A stretch of DNA of 64,000 nucleotides from an uncultured Bacteroidales bacterium (GTDB lineage: Bacteria > Bacteroidota > Bacteroidia > Bacteroidales > UBA932), in NCBI GenBank assembly GCA_947168525.1, contig CAMVMG010000002.1, positions 169,281-233,280 on the forward strand. The letters are read 5' to 3'. Of the stretch, positions 42,922 through 51,586 are shown piece by piece. The position numbers and the translations under genes were made by a program. The number at the start of each line of letters is the position of its first letter. Positions within the stretch are counted from its first letter, which is position 1. The notes under the pieces were generated by a model. It was not told where the DNA came from. It did not search any database and was given only the letters and a program-made list of their open reading frames with translations.

Positions 42922-43030
42922 GGAGCAAAGTTCGGCGTAATCCTTTACACGCACAGGACGAATCGTACAGACAGTCCGACGTTTTGTTCATTTTCTTGGT
43001 GGATTGCGGCAAATCTTTTAACTTTACACT

Positions 43031-46000
43031 ATGAAGCCGAAACCAAGTGTATTAGTATATGTCCTGTGCGTGCTCCTGTACGCATGCAGCGCCCCCGAAA
43101 TCCATTTTGCCGACAACAGCGTGCTCCGGACAGAAAACGAACTTTCCAGCCAGCGGATATCCTGTTTCCTGGAAGATGCCGACGGGTATCTGTGGGTGGG
43201 AACGGAGCGCGGGCTGGACCGCTACAACGGTTACGAATACAGGCAGTACCTGTCCTCCCCCGCCGACAGCACCTCCCTGGTCTCCGACATCATCACCGCC
43301 CTCCACCAAGACAGCCGGGGTCGCATCTGGGTGGGCACCATGAACGGCCTGTGCCTGCTGCAGGATGACGAAACCTTCGTGCGCGTCCCGGGAGACCCGC
43401 TACAAGGCATGACCTCCCAGATCCTGGAACTACCGGACGGAAGTATCCTTGTGAACAACGTCCGGCAGCTATTTTCCTATGACGAGACCTCCGGCCGGCT
43501 TAATCTGCTGATCGAAGATTTCGGCGGACCGCAGACCTTCCGGAATTACTGCATGGTGGGACAGGACGGCCGCTTCTGGAGCATTATCCCGGGCATGGCC
43601 CGCTGCTACAATATCAGAACCCTGGAAAGAATTGCCTCCCTTCCCATCGACGTGCAAGCCAACTGCGCCTCACAGATGCCGGACGGTTCCATCTGGGTCT
43701 TTGACGGGGACGGCGGCATCGCCCTTCATCCTGCCAACCTTTCGGTATCGTCCCTGCCGGAGCCGGTTGCCCGGCTCAAGTCCGTCCACCAGGTTCTGGT
43801 TACAGAAGACGGCGTGCTGCTCAATACCCCGACCGACATCTACTGCTACAAGGACGGGCGGATCCTTTCCTCGCACCTGTTTCCCTTCGAGATCGATTCC
43901 CAGGAAAAAAGACAGGCAACACTATTGTTCCAGGACCGGAACGGATATCTCTGGACAGCAGCAGGGAGAAACGGACTGTCGGTCCATAAAAAGAACCAGT
44001 CCTTTTTTAATACGGACAAGAACCTGTTCACCCACATCGGCGGCTTCCCCGTCGTCTCTGGATTCCAGGACAATCAGGCCCGCCAATGGTTCCTCTCCGA
44101 TGCCAATGCACTCCATGTCTATGATCCCGGCCGGGGATTTACCGACAAACTGGACATTTCCGAATTCCACCGCTTTGCATCCCAGCAACTTGCCCAGGAC
44201 CTTTCCGTAGATTATCAGGGAAGGGTATGGCTCCGCATGGACGGCCGGCTGCTGGAAATGGAATACAAGAGCGGGACGGAAGAAAAATTCGGTACGCTCA
44301 CCCTGAAAAAGATCCACGATGAGTTTGACGGACAGGTGATGGCCGTCGAAATAGCCCCGGACGGTACGGTCTGGGCTGGCGCCGGGCTACAAGGCCTGTA
44401 CCGCCTGGATGGGGCGGCTTTCATCCGCGTACCCTTCCCAGAGGGTATTACGAACGGCTTTTTCCGCATTAAATCGCTCTCTGACGGACGGCTGGCCATC
44501 GGCTCGTATCAGTCCAACCCAGTGTTGTACAATCCGGCAGACGGACAGGCGGAGACCATTCTCCTATGGGACGATCCTTCGGTAACCACCGATTTCGTCT
44601 ACTGTTTTCTGGAAACCGACGGCGTTCTGTGGGTCGGATCCCGCAGCCACGGTATCTTCCGTTACCACCGGGACACGAAACAACTGGACCGGTTCCCTTC
44701 CCTGCCGCTGAAAGGGGCCACGGATATCGAGGCCGACCGGTTCGGCAATCTCTGGGCAGCTACGGAAAACGGCCTCTTCCGCCTCACTTCAGAAGGCGCC
44801 CTGATTGGAGAGTATCACAAAGAGGACGGCCTGGGCGGCAACCAGTTCATGTATCATACCTCGCTGAAACTGGCCAACGGACATCTGGTCTTCGGCGGGC
44901 AGCATGGCCTTACCGTCGTGAACCCTGATATCTATCAGCCGGTTGTCCAGCGGAACCTGGTGTTCGAAGACCTCCGCATCGGCGGAAAGCTGGTCGTTCC
45001 CTCCCCGCAGTCCGGCTTGCCCGCTCCCCTGTTCCGGCAACCGGAAGTGACACTGGGCCATCGGGACAACCATTTCTCCGTCACGTTCCTGGACCTGAGT
45101 CCCAGCGGAGAAGAGAATGCCCACTATTACTACCGGCTGGAAGGCTATGACTCGGACTGGGTAGACCTGGGCAGCACCCGGCAAGCCTTCTTCAATAATA
45201 TTCCGGCAGGCAGATACCAGGTCCGGGTCCGGATTGCCCGCAGTGACCGGCAAACAGTGGAGGCGGAAGAATCCTTCCCGCTACGGATTCTGCCGGCTCC
45301 CTGGGCCAGTTGGTGGGCAAAAATGCTGTATGCGGTCGCTATAGCCATAGCTCTGTGGCAAGCGTGGGCGGTAAGGCAGCGCATCGAGCGGGAAAGACAG
45401 GCAAAAGAGCAAGAGGCCTTCGAGAAAGAGCAGGAACGTCGGGTCAACGACATGAACATGCGCTTCTTCGCCAACATCTCCCACGAGTTCCGCACGCCGC
45501 TCACGATGATCTCCGGGCCGGTTGGCCTGCTGGAAAAGACGGACTATCTGAAACCGCAGGAACATAAACTGGTGGATACCATCAAGTGGAATGCGGCACG
45601 CATGCTGAAGCTGGTGAACCAGCTGATGGATTTCAACAAACTGGAGAACGATGCCCTGCGTCTGAAAGTCTCCCGACAGGATCTGGTGGCCCTCACTGAG
45701 CAGACCTTGGCGATGTTCCGGATTACCATGGCCGAAAAACACATTAACCTGCAAACTGAAGGACTGGAGGATACGCTTCCGGCCGTCGTTGACCCCGACA
45801 AGGTGGACAAAGTCCTCTCCAACCTCCTTTCCAATGCCGTGAAGTACACGCCGGAAGGCGGCACCATCGGCCTGAAACTGGACACGGACGGCGAGAAGAT
45901 TACGTTCGAAGTCTCCGACAACGGCCCCGGCATTCCGGAGGACCAGCTGGAACGCATCTTCGAGCGGTATTTCCAGGTGGAAGACCACCACAATTACGGG

Positions 46001-46981
46001 ACCGGCATCGGCCTGTACTTTGCGCGTCGCCTGATGGGACTGCACCATGGTTCCATCCATGCGGAGAATCTCCCGCAAGGGGTTAAATTCGTCGCTGAAT
46101 TCCCCGCCAAGGACATCTATAAACCGGAGGAGCATGTGGAGATCCAGCAGATGCAGCAGGTACTGTTCCCCGTGGGCGAAAGCGCCGAAACGGCTGCCCA
46201 GGAGCATGAAAACACGATTCTCCTGGTGGATGACGACTCCGGCATCGTGAATTACCTGAAGCTGCTGCTCTCCCCCACCTACAATATCCTTTACGCCTAC
46301 AACGCGGAAGGAGCCCTCAAGCAGTTGGAGGAGCACAAGCCGGACCTCATCCTCAGTGACGTAGCCATGCCCGGCATGGACGGCTATGAGTTCTGCCGCC
46401 GCATCAAGGCCGACGCCGAAATCTGTCACCTTCCCGTCATCCTGGTCACGGCCAAGACCACGACCGACGAGCAGATTGCTGGTCTGAACACCGGTGCGGA
46501 TGCCTATGTCACCAAACCCTTCGACCCCGAGTATCTGCAGGCGCTCATCCGTTCCCAGTTGGAGAACCGTGCCCGCATCCGCGGAATCATCGCGAACGCC
46601 ACCACGACGGAAGAAATCCAGGAGGCACAGGCCGATGCTCTGAATCAGCAGGACAAGGCGCTGATGGACCGTCTCTATGCCATCATGGAGGAGGAGCTCT
46701 CCAACGAGGAACTGAATATCAACAAGTTCACAGAGATGATGTATATGTCCCGGACCAAGCTGTACTATAAGATCAAGGGCCTCACCGGTGAGACCCCCAA
46801 TGCTTTCTTCAAAAAGTACAAGCTGAACCGTGCCGCAGAGATGCTCCGGAGCGGAAATCACAATGTTTCCGAAGTGTCAGATCTCACAGGTTTCAGCTCC
46901 CCGACTGTATTCACCCGCAACTTCCGCGCCCAGTTCGGAATGACACCCACGGAGTATCTCGGCCAGGTGAAGAAGCGCTGA
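43031..46981 (+). CDS. Hybrid two-component system regulator (HTCS)
   Basis: The 1316-residue protein joins sensor, kinase, receiver and DNA-binding parts. A lipoprotein-like signal (LVYVLCVLLYAC) leads a periplasmic two-propeller sensor of Reg_prop repeats (GYLWVGTERGLDRYNG, RIWVGTMNGL, LWVGSRSHGIF) to about 640. Then come Y_Y_Y (about 700-755), a membrane helix (about 755-780), HisKA with His818 in FFANISHEFRTPLT, HATPase (VSDNGPGIPEDQL, GTGIGLYFARRLM), receiver with Asp1110 (LILSDVAMPG) and a C-terminal AraC helix-turn-helix. It should sense an oligosaccharide and activate the flanking arms. It is divergent from the esterase operon and convergent with the SusCD operon. Confidence 0.95.
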   Translation: MKPKPSVLVYVLCVLLYACSAPEIHFADNSVLRTENELSSQRISCFLEDADGYLWVGTERGLDRYNGYEYRQYLSSPADSTSLVSDIITALHQDSRGRIWVGTMNGLCLLQDDETFVRVPGDPLQGMTSQILELPDGSILVNNVRQLFSYDETSGRLNLLIEDFGGPQTFRNYCMVGQDGRFWSIIPGMARCYNIRTLERIASLPIDVQANCASQMPDGSIWVFDGDGGIALHPANLSVSSLPEPVARLKSVHQVLVTEDGVLLNTPTDIYCYKDGRILSSHLFPFEIDSQEKRQATLLFQDRNGYLWTAAGRNGLSVHKKNQSFFNTDKNLFTHIGGFPVVSGFQDNQARQWFLSDANALHVYDPGRGFTDKLDISEFHRFASQQLAQDLSVDYQGRVWLRMDGRLLEMEYKSGTEEKFGTLTLKKIHDEFDGQVMAVEIAPDGTVWAGAGLQGLYRLDGAAFIRVPFPEGITNGFFRIKSLSDGRLAIGSYQSNPVLYNPADGQAETILLWDDPSVTTDFVYCFLETDGVLWVGSRSHGIFRYHRDTKQLDRFPSLPLKGATDIEADRFGNLWAATENGLFRLTSEGALIGEYHKEDGLGGNQFMYHTSLKLANGHLVFGGQHGLTVVNPDIYQPVVQRNLVFEDLRIGGKLVVPSPQSGLPAPLFRQPEVTLGHRDNHFSVTFLDLSPSGEENAHYYYRLEGYDSDWVDLGSTRQAFFNNIPAGRYQVRVRIARSDRQTVEAEESFPLRILPAPWASWWAKMLYAVAIAIALWQAWAVRQRIERERQAKEQEAFEKEQERRVNDMNMRFFANISHEFRTPLTMISGPVGLLEKTDYLKPQEHKLVDTIKWNAARMLKLVNQLMDFNKLENDALRLKVSRQDLVALTEQTLAMFRITMAEKHINLQTEGLEDTLPAVVDPDKVDKVLSNLLSNAVKYTPEGGTIGLKLDTDGEKITFEVSDNGPGIPEDQLERIFERYFQVEDHHNYGTGIGLYFARRLMGLHHGSIHAENLPQGVKFVAEFPAKDIYKPEEHVEIQQMQQVLFPVGESAETAAQEHENTILLVDDDSGIVNYLKLLLSPTYNILYAYNAEGALKQLEEHKPDLILSDVAMPGMDGYEFCRRIKADAEICHLPVILVTAKTTTDEQIAGLNTGADAYVTKPFDPEYLQALIRSQLENRARIRGIIANATTTEEIQEAQADALNQQDKALMDRLYAIMEEELSNEELNINKFTEMMYMSRTKLYYKIKGLTGETPNAFFKKYKLNRAAEMLRSGNHNVSEVSDLTGFSSPTVFTRNFRAQFGMTPTEYLGQVKKR

Positions 46982-46982
46982 T

Positions 46983-47876
46983 TCAGTCTTTCACATTGAG
47001 TTGCGCGTTTCCATAAACGCTGGTACTGTTATCGATTTCTTTCTCGGAACGTTCATTGTGGAGGTAGCGAAGGGCAGCCTTCTCAAAATCGTCCAGCATA
47101 GAGACCGGAAGCGGGCATTCAGGATGGCTGGGGAAGAACTCTGTCACGCCGTTTTCACGGCATAACTGCTTGGTGTAACGGACGCTTTGCAGATATGTCT
47201 CCACATCCGTGCTTTCCGGGAGTTGCAGCAGGACGCATTCGCTGCAGAACATGTCGCCGGTATAAAGCCGATGTTTTTTTTCGTCCAGCAGCGCGATGGA
47301 ACCAGGCGTGTGGCCGGGAATCTCATAGAGGCGGATGATACGCCCGCCTCCCAGGTCCAGCGACATGCTTTCCGGCAGCGGCCGGTATTTCCCTTTGGGC
47401 TGGTAGCAGACCCGGTTCACCGTCTTCTTCCCCAGCAGCAGTTTCATAAACGGATTCCCCAGGAAGTTGTCGTACAGGTAGGAGGCATCGTCGTGCCGGG
47501 AAATGGTTTCCAGATCCTTGTAGGAAACCATCGCTTCCCCGAACTGCCAGTTGCCGTGCGTATGATCAAAGTGCCCATGCGTATTAATCACCTTTACGGG
47601 CCTGTCCGTGAGCCGGTTCACGGCTTCTTTCAGGTTCACGAGGCCGAAACCGGTATCGATTACCAATGCTGTGTCTTTCCCCACCAGCAGATGCATCATG
47701 GCCGTGACATCCCGGAAGGCGTAAGTGGAGTCATCCACCGCGACAGCCTCCGGAACCCTGAACTCCTGGAAAGTGTGCTTCCGCCAGCTTCTGAACCCGA
47801 CAACGGCCAGGAAAAGAAGGGCCGCAATAATGATTACGGCCCATCTTACTACAATCCTGAAGCTTGTTCCAGACAT
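46983..47876 (-). CDS. Membrane-anchored metallo-beta-lactamase-fold hydrolase
   Basis: The 297-residue protein has an N-terminal membrane helix (about 8-30, VVRWAVIIIAALLFLAVVGF) and an MBL-fold domain with the metal motif THGHFDHTHG, a downstream His in GHTPGSIALLD and Asp in LYTGDMFCSE. The substrate of such proteins cannot be predicted; lactonase, thioesterase or esterase activity are possible. It starts 2 bases after the repeat lipoprotein stop and is the last gene of the SusC operon. Its stop is 1 base from the HTCS stop. Confidence 0.85.
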   Translation of the reverse strand: MSGTSFRIVVRWAVIIIAALLFLAVVGFRSWRKHTFQEFRVPEAVAVDDSTYAFRDVTAMMHLLVGKDTALVIDTGFGLVNLKEAVNRLTDRPVKVINTHGHFDHTHGNWQFGEAMVSYKDLETISRHDDASYLYDNFLGNPFMKLLLGKKTVNRVCYQPKGKYRPLPESMSLDLGGGRIIRLYEIPGHTPGSIALLDEKKHRLYTGDMFCSECVLLQLPESTDVETYLQSVRYTKQLCRENGVTEFFPSHPECPLPVSMLDDFEKAALRYLHNERSEKEIDNSTSVYGNAQLNVKD

Positions 47877-47878
47877 AC

Positions 47879-49987
47879 TTATTCAGCCTTCAGCATGCCG
47901 GAAATGGCGATGGACGTTGCACCGGGATTGCCCTCGCCGTCGGCCGACACGGCATTTTCGATGGTGAGGCCATAGATGGTGAAGAAATCCACAAAATCCA
48001 AAGTTCCATCCGTCACATAATACGTTTTGCCATCCTTGATGTAGAAGGTGCCGATGTTCATCATGCCGAAGAAATCCAGGCCGAAGACGTAGGTTCCGGG
48101 CTGCTCGTCAGCGCCCGCCACAGTGAATGTCCCGCTTTCCAGAGCAGCCCCCTTGGCAGTACGGAGCACGGTTTGAGCGACAAGATTTCCCTCTGTATCA
48201 GAGAATTGAATCGTATATTCCGTCACGGATTCCTTGTCTTCGGAGGTGATGGTGTAGGTACCCCCTTCCACAGTGAAGGTGTCACCCACCACCGGCGGGA
48301 CATAAGCCTCCATCTCGGAGAAAGAGAGGACAGTCACATCCGAAGCCTCGCTGCCGGCGCTTGCGCCTGTTGCAGCCTCCACACCGGAAATCAGCACGCC
48401 AAGCTTGCCGTCTTCTTCGGCAACGACAGCTGTTCCGGCATTCAGGAGGTAGGTCTTTCCGTCCTTGATGAAATAGGAGCCCAGGTTGCTCACACCCATG
48501 CCGAAGGCGGAGAGATCCAATTCCATGCCGCCGACGAAGTTACCCGGTGCGGGAGTCCCGGTAGCTGCCAGGAAGGGCCAGACACCGGTGTAGGTAGCAT
48601 CGGCCGACCAGATCAGGAGCTGACCGACAGCATTCCCATCTGTATCCTTGAAGGAGAAGGTATGCTCGATGATGCCTTCCGCATCGGCCTTGGGAGCTGT
48701 TGTATAGGTATAGGTGCCGCCTTTCACTTCATAAACGACATCCTCTGCCGGTTTTTCAGGTTCGGCCTCCAGTGTAAGGCCGGTAAACTCGATGGAAGAA
48801 GCGTTGAGACCACCCACGACGGGGTCGGTAAGGGTGATGGAGAACGTTTCGCCCTGGCTGCTGACGGTAAGGATGCCGCCGCCGATCAGGTACTGCTTTC
48901 CGTCGATGACCAGGTAGGAGCCCAGCACACCCATGCCGAAAGCGGAAGCGTCGAAACCGGTCAGGTACTTGCCGACTTTGTCAACCTCCAGCGGAGAAAC
49001 GCCTTCGAATGTACCGATTACCCCGCCCAGCGGAGCCGTATCAATCAGAATCCGGCCTGCAGGCTTGCCAGAGGCGTCTTTCAGCATCAGGGTATGCTCA
49101 TTCACACCGTCAGTCACGGACTCGGAGTGCGTGAAGCTATATCCGTCGATGACCATCGGCCTGGGCTCCTCTTTCTTGGCGTTGGAGAAGGAAATGCTGC
49201 TTTCCGGATAAGTCTGCTCCAGGACATTGATGGCAACAAGACCCGTAATGTCCACCGAATACATGCTTTCGTCTCCGGAGACGGTGATTGTTCCTTCCCG
49301 GACGAACCAGCGGGTCCCGTCCACATCGAAGTAGCAGCCCAGAACGCCCAGACCAAGGAAGCTGAGGTCAATGCCGATGAAGGCCTGGCCGTCACGCATA
49401 TTCTCGGAATCCGAAGTCATCTCGTACGTACCTGCAATAGCGCCGGAAGTGATAAGCAGGAAGTTGGCGGCGAAGGAGCCGTCCAGGTTATTAAGCGTCA
49501 GGTTGTAACCACGGCCTTCATAAGGGGCGGCCGTATAGGAATAATTCGGCGTAATCTCCTGGTACTCATACACGATTGTACCGGAAGCCTTTACCTTTGC
49601 CACTTCTTCCCCCAGCCACACCAGACCAGAGATGGCGTAGGTGTCCCCGTTTTTGGAAACGGAAATGCTGCCGTCAGTAATGGCCTTTCCTTCCACGGTG
49701 GAAGAAGAGAGCACGGCGCGGTTTCGAATTTCGTTGGAGAAAGTGTAGTCACCCGGCTCCAGATACCAGTTTTTTCCTACAAGTCTAAGGGAAAGGCCTT
49801 CGGCTTTCAACGTAAAAATGTTGAAACCCTCAACCTCCTCAACACCACCATTTTCCAGCGTGGTTCCCAGGTTCAATTGCTGCACTTCGGGATACTTATT
49901 CTCCAGCGGATCCAGCGCACTTTTTACGCACGACGCCCCGGACAATGCCAGAAAGGCAACGGTGAGCATATTCAATATCTTTTTCAT
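47879..49987 (-). CDS. Four-repeat surface-type lipoprotein in the SusE/F position
   Basis: The 702-residue lipoprotein (MKKILNMLTVAFLALSGASC) is not recognised as a known family. After an N-terminal module (about 40-145) it holds four units of 120-150 residues, each with a core like LGSYFIKDGKTYLLNAGT: LGCYFDVDGTRWFVREGT, LGSYLVIDGKQYLIGGG, LGSYFIKDGKTYLL and IGTFYIKDGKTYYVTDGT. Asp/Gly-rich, few Cys, no catalytic motif seen. It follows susD by 18 bases, the slot of SusE/SusF glycan-binding proteins, so a glycan-binding role is inferred. An upstream ATG two codons earlier is possible as start. Confidence 0.8.
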   Translation of the reverse strand: MKKILNMLTVAFLALSGASCVKSALDPLENKYPEVQQLNLGTTLENGGVEEVEGFNIFTLKAEGLSLRLVGKNWYLEPGDYTFSNEIRNRAVLSSSTVEGKAITDGSISVSKNGDTYAISGLVWLGEEVAKVKASGTIVYEYQEITPNYSYTAAPYEGRGYNLTLNNLDGSFAANFLLITSGAIAGTYEMTSDSENMRDGQAFIGIDLSFLGLGVLGCYFDVDGTRWFVREGTITVSGDESMYSVDITGLVAINVLEQTYPESSISFSNAKKEEPRPMVIDGYSFTHSESVTDGVNEHTLMLKDASGKPAGRILIDTAPLGGVIGTFEGVSPLEVDKVGKYLTGFDASAFGMGVLGSYLVIDGKQYLIGGGILTVSSQGETFSITLTDPVVGGLNASSIEFTGLTLEAEPEKPAEDVVYEVKGGTYTYTTAPKADAEGIIEHTFSFKDTDGNAVGQLLIWSADATYTGVWPFLAATGTPAPGNFVGGMELDLSAFGMGVSNLGSYFIKDGKTYLLNAGTAVVAEEDGKLGVLISGVEAATGASAGSEASDVTVLSFSEMEAYVPPVVGDTFTVEGGTYTITSEDKESVTEYTIQFSDTEGNLVAQTVLRTAKGAALESGTFTVAGADEQPGTYVFGLDFFGMMNIGTFYIKDGKTYYVTDGTLDFVDFFTIYGLTIENAVSADGEGNPGATSIAISGMLKAE

Positions 49988-50005
49988 AAGCATCTGATTG
50001 TTCGA

Positions 50006-51574
50006 TTATTTCCAGGCGTCATGCTGGACGATGTTCTTATTGGCCATGATTTCGGTGGAAGGGAAAGGCAAAGTCTCATGCTTGCCCTTCTTGAATCCGT
50101 AACTGGAGAAAGGAGAAATCCATTCCAGCCCTTCGGTAGAGAACTGAGGGAAGGCTTTGCCGGCATCGGCAAGAACCGTTGCCGCATCTCCCCAACGGAG
50201 AAGATCCTTGTAGCGGATATTCTCACCGTAGAGCTCCAGACGTTTCTCTGTCTTGACCGCTTCAAGCGTACAGGCCTTGTCTCCCAGTCCGGCACGGTGG
50301 CGAACCTCGTTCAGGCACCAGTCGGCTTTCGTCTGATCCACACCGATATAAGCCTCTGCGGCAAGAAGAAGCACTTCTGCATAACGCATCCAGCAGATAT
50401 CCCGGAAGACGGTCGGGAAGGCAGCGTTATAATTGATATCATCCCCGACAAAACGGCCTTTCCAATAATAATAGCCTTCGGAAACTTCCTTGTAACCGGA
50501 CCGGATGGTATAGCCGTGTGCTGCCATAAAATCGTAATTCTTGATGGTCTCATTCAGGCGGTAGCCATCGACTCCCTCTTCTGCCACAAACGCTTCATAG
50601 GCACTTCCGCGAGGAACAATACCACCCCAGGCATTGGCAAAGATATTCAGTTCGTTGGGCTCACCTGCGGTAAAATTCAGGCCGTCGCGGGAATAAGCAG
50701 AGAGTCCCGTGGAAGAAGGCCACAAACGGATAATCGGACTCTGCAAGTCCTCAAGGAAATGGGTTGAGAACACCACTTCCTCATTGTTCTGGTTTACGCC
50801 ATTGAACATGTCGCCATACTGGCCACGGAAGAGATCGTATTTCTGACTGTCAATCACCTTTTGAAGGGATTCGGCGGCTTCTTTGTTCTTGCCCTGCCAA
50901 AGATAGACCTTACCCAGAAGGGCCTGGGCATATTCTTGGGTGACACGGTAATTCGTTTTGTCATAGATCCCGGTCTTGGAGACCAGCTTGCCGGAATTGA
51001 CGGCTTCCGTAAGGTCTGTCTCCATCAGTTTCCACAGGTCTGCCGGATCGGCATTGGGAACCGAAGCTTCATCTGGGTTCAGGACGTGGTCCACCAGCGG
51101 CGGATTGCCCCAAAGGGTGGTCAGTTCAAAGTACATCCAGGCGCGGAAGACTTTGGCCTCGGCGCGGGCCCGCTGCTGGAAGTCGCTCTCGCCCTTTACA
51201 TTGTCCAGTACAACATTGCATTTGCCGATGACATTGTAAAGGGAAACGAACACGGTCTCGACAGTGGAATTATCGGCATCAAACGTGAAGCTTTCCATCA
51301 TCTCCAGATCAACGGCACGGTCACTCTGACCATGCCAGAACTCATCCGAGAGATAGCTGTTCAACCAGTTGTAACTGAGCTCGAAACGTTTGAACAAGTT
51401 GTCTTCGAATTCGGCATAGACAGCGGTAATTGCGCAGGAAGCATCCTCATCCGTCTGGTAAAAATTATCTGTGTTCAATACTCCGTGCTGAGGGATGTCC
51501 AGCATTCTGGAGCAGGAGACTGCGCTTCCCAGGATCAAGGCGGAGGCAGTTAACATTTTAATCGCTTTTTTCAT
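50006..51574 (-). CDS. susD: SusD/RagB-family glycan-binding lipoprotein
   Basis: The 522-residue protein has the signal MKKAIKMLTASALILGSAVSC followed by SRMLDIPQHGVLNTDNFYQTDEDA, a typical SusD start. TPR-like helical segments (FQQRARAEAKVFRAWMYFEL, YAQALLGKVYLWQGKNKEAAE) and the C-terminal domain (MRYAEVLLLAAEAYIG, KRLELYGENIRYKDLLRW) are complete. It lies 12 bases after susC and 18 before the repeat lipoprotein. It should help capture the ligand of this second locus. Confidence 0.95.
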   Translation of the reverse strand: MKKAIKMLTASALILGSAVSCSRMLDIPQHGVLNTDNFYQTDEDASCAITAVYAEFEDNLFKRFELSYNWLNSYLSDEFWHGQSDRAVDLEMMESFTFDADNSTVETVFVSLYNVIGKCNVVLDNVKGESDFQQRARAEAKVFRAWMYFELTTLWGNPPLVDHVLNPDEASVPNADPADLWKLMETDLTEAVNSGKLVSKTGIYDKTNYRVTQEYAQALLGKVYLWQGKNKEAAESLQKVIDSQKYDLFRGQYGDMFNGVNQNNEEVVFSTHFLEDLQSPIIRLWPSSTGLSAYSRDGLNFTAGEPNELNIFANAWGGIVPRGSAYEAFVAEEGVDGYRLNETIKNYDFMAAHGYTIRSGYKEVSEGYYYWKGRFVGDDINYNAAFPTVFRDICWMRYAEVLLLAAEAYIGVDQTKADWCLNEVRHRAGLGDKACTLEAVKTEKRLELYGENIRYKDLLRWGDAATVLADAGKAFPQFSTEGLEWISPFSSYGFKKGKHETLPFPSTEIMANKNIVQHDAWK

Positions 51575-51586
51575 GATTCCTGATTC

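Noticed and set aside
43019..43026. TAACTTTA as the HTCS promoter -7 box
   Set aside because: It lacks the final G and would place the transcript start on the start codon.
45281..46861. 526-codon open frame on the minus strand
   Set aside because: Antisense to the kinase and receiver part of the HTCS; no family motifs.
47864..50767. 967-codon open frame on the plus strand
   Set aside because: Antisense to the repeat lipoprotein and susD; no recognisable domain, runs across two real genes.
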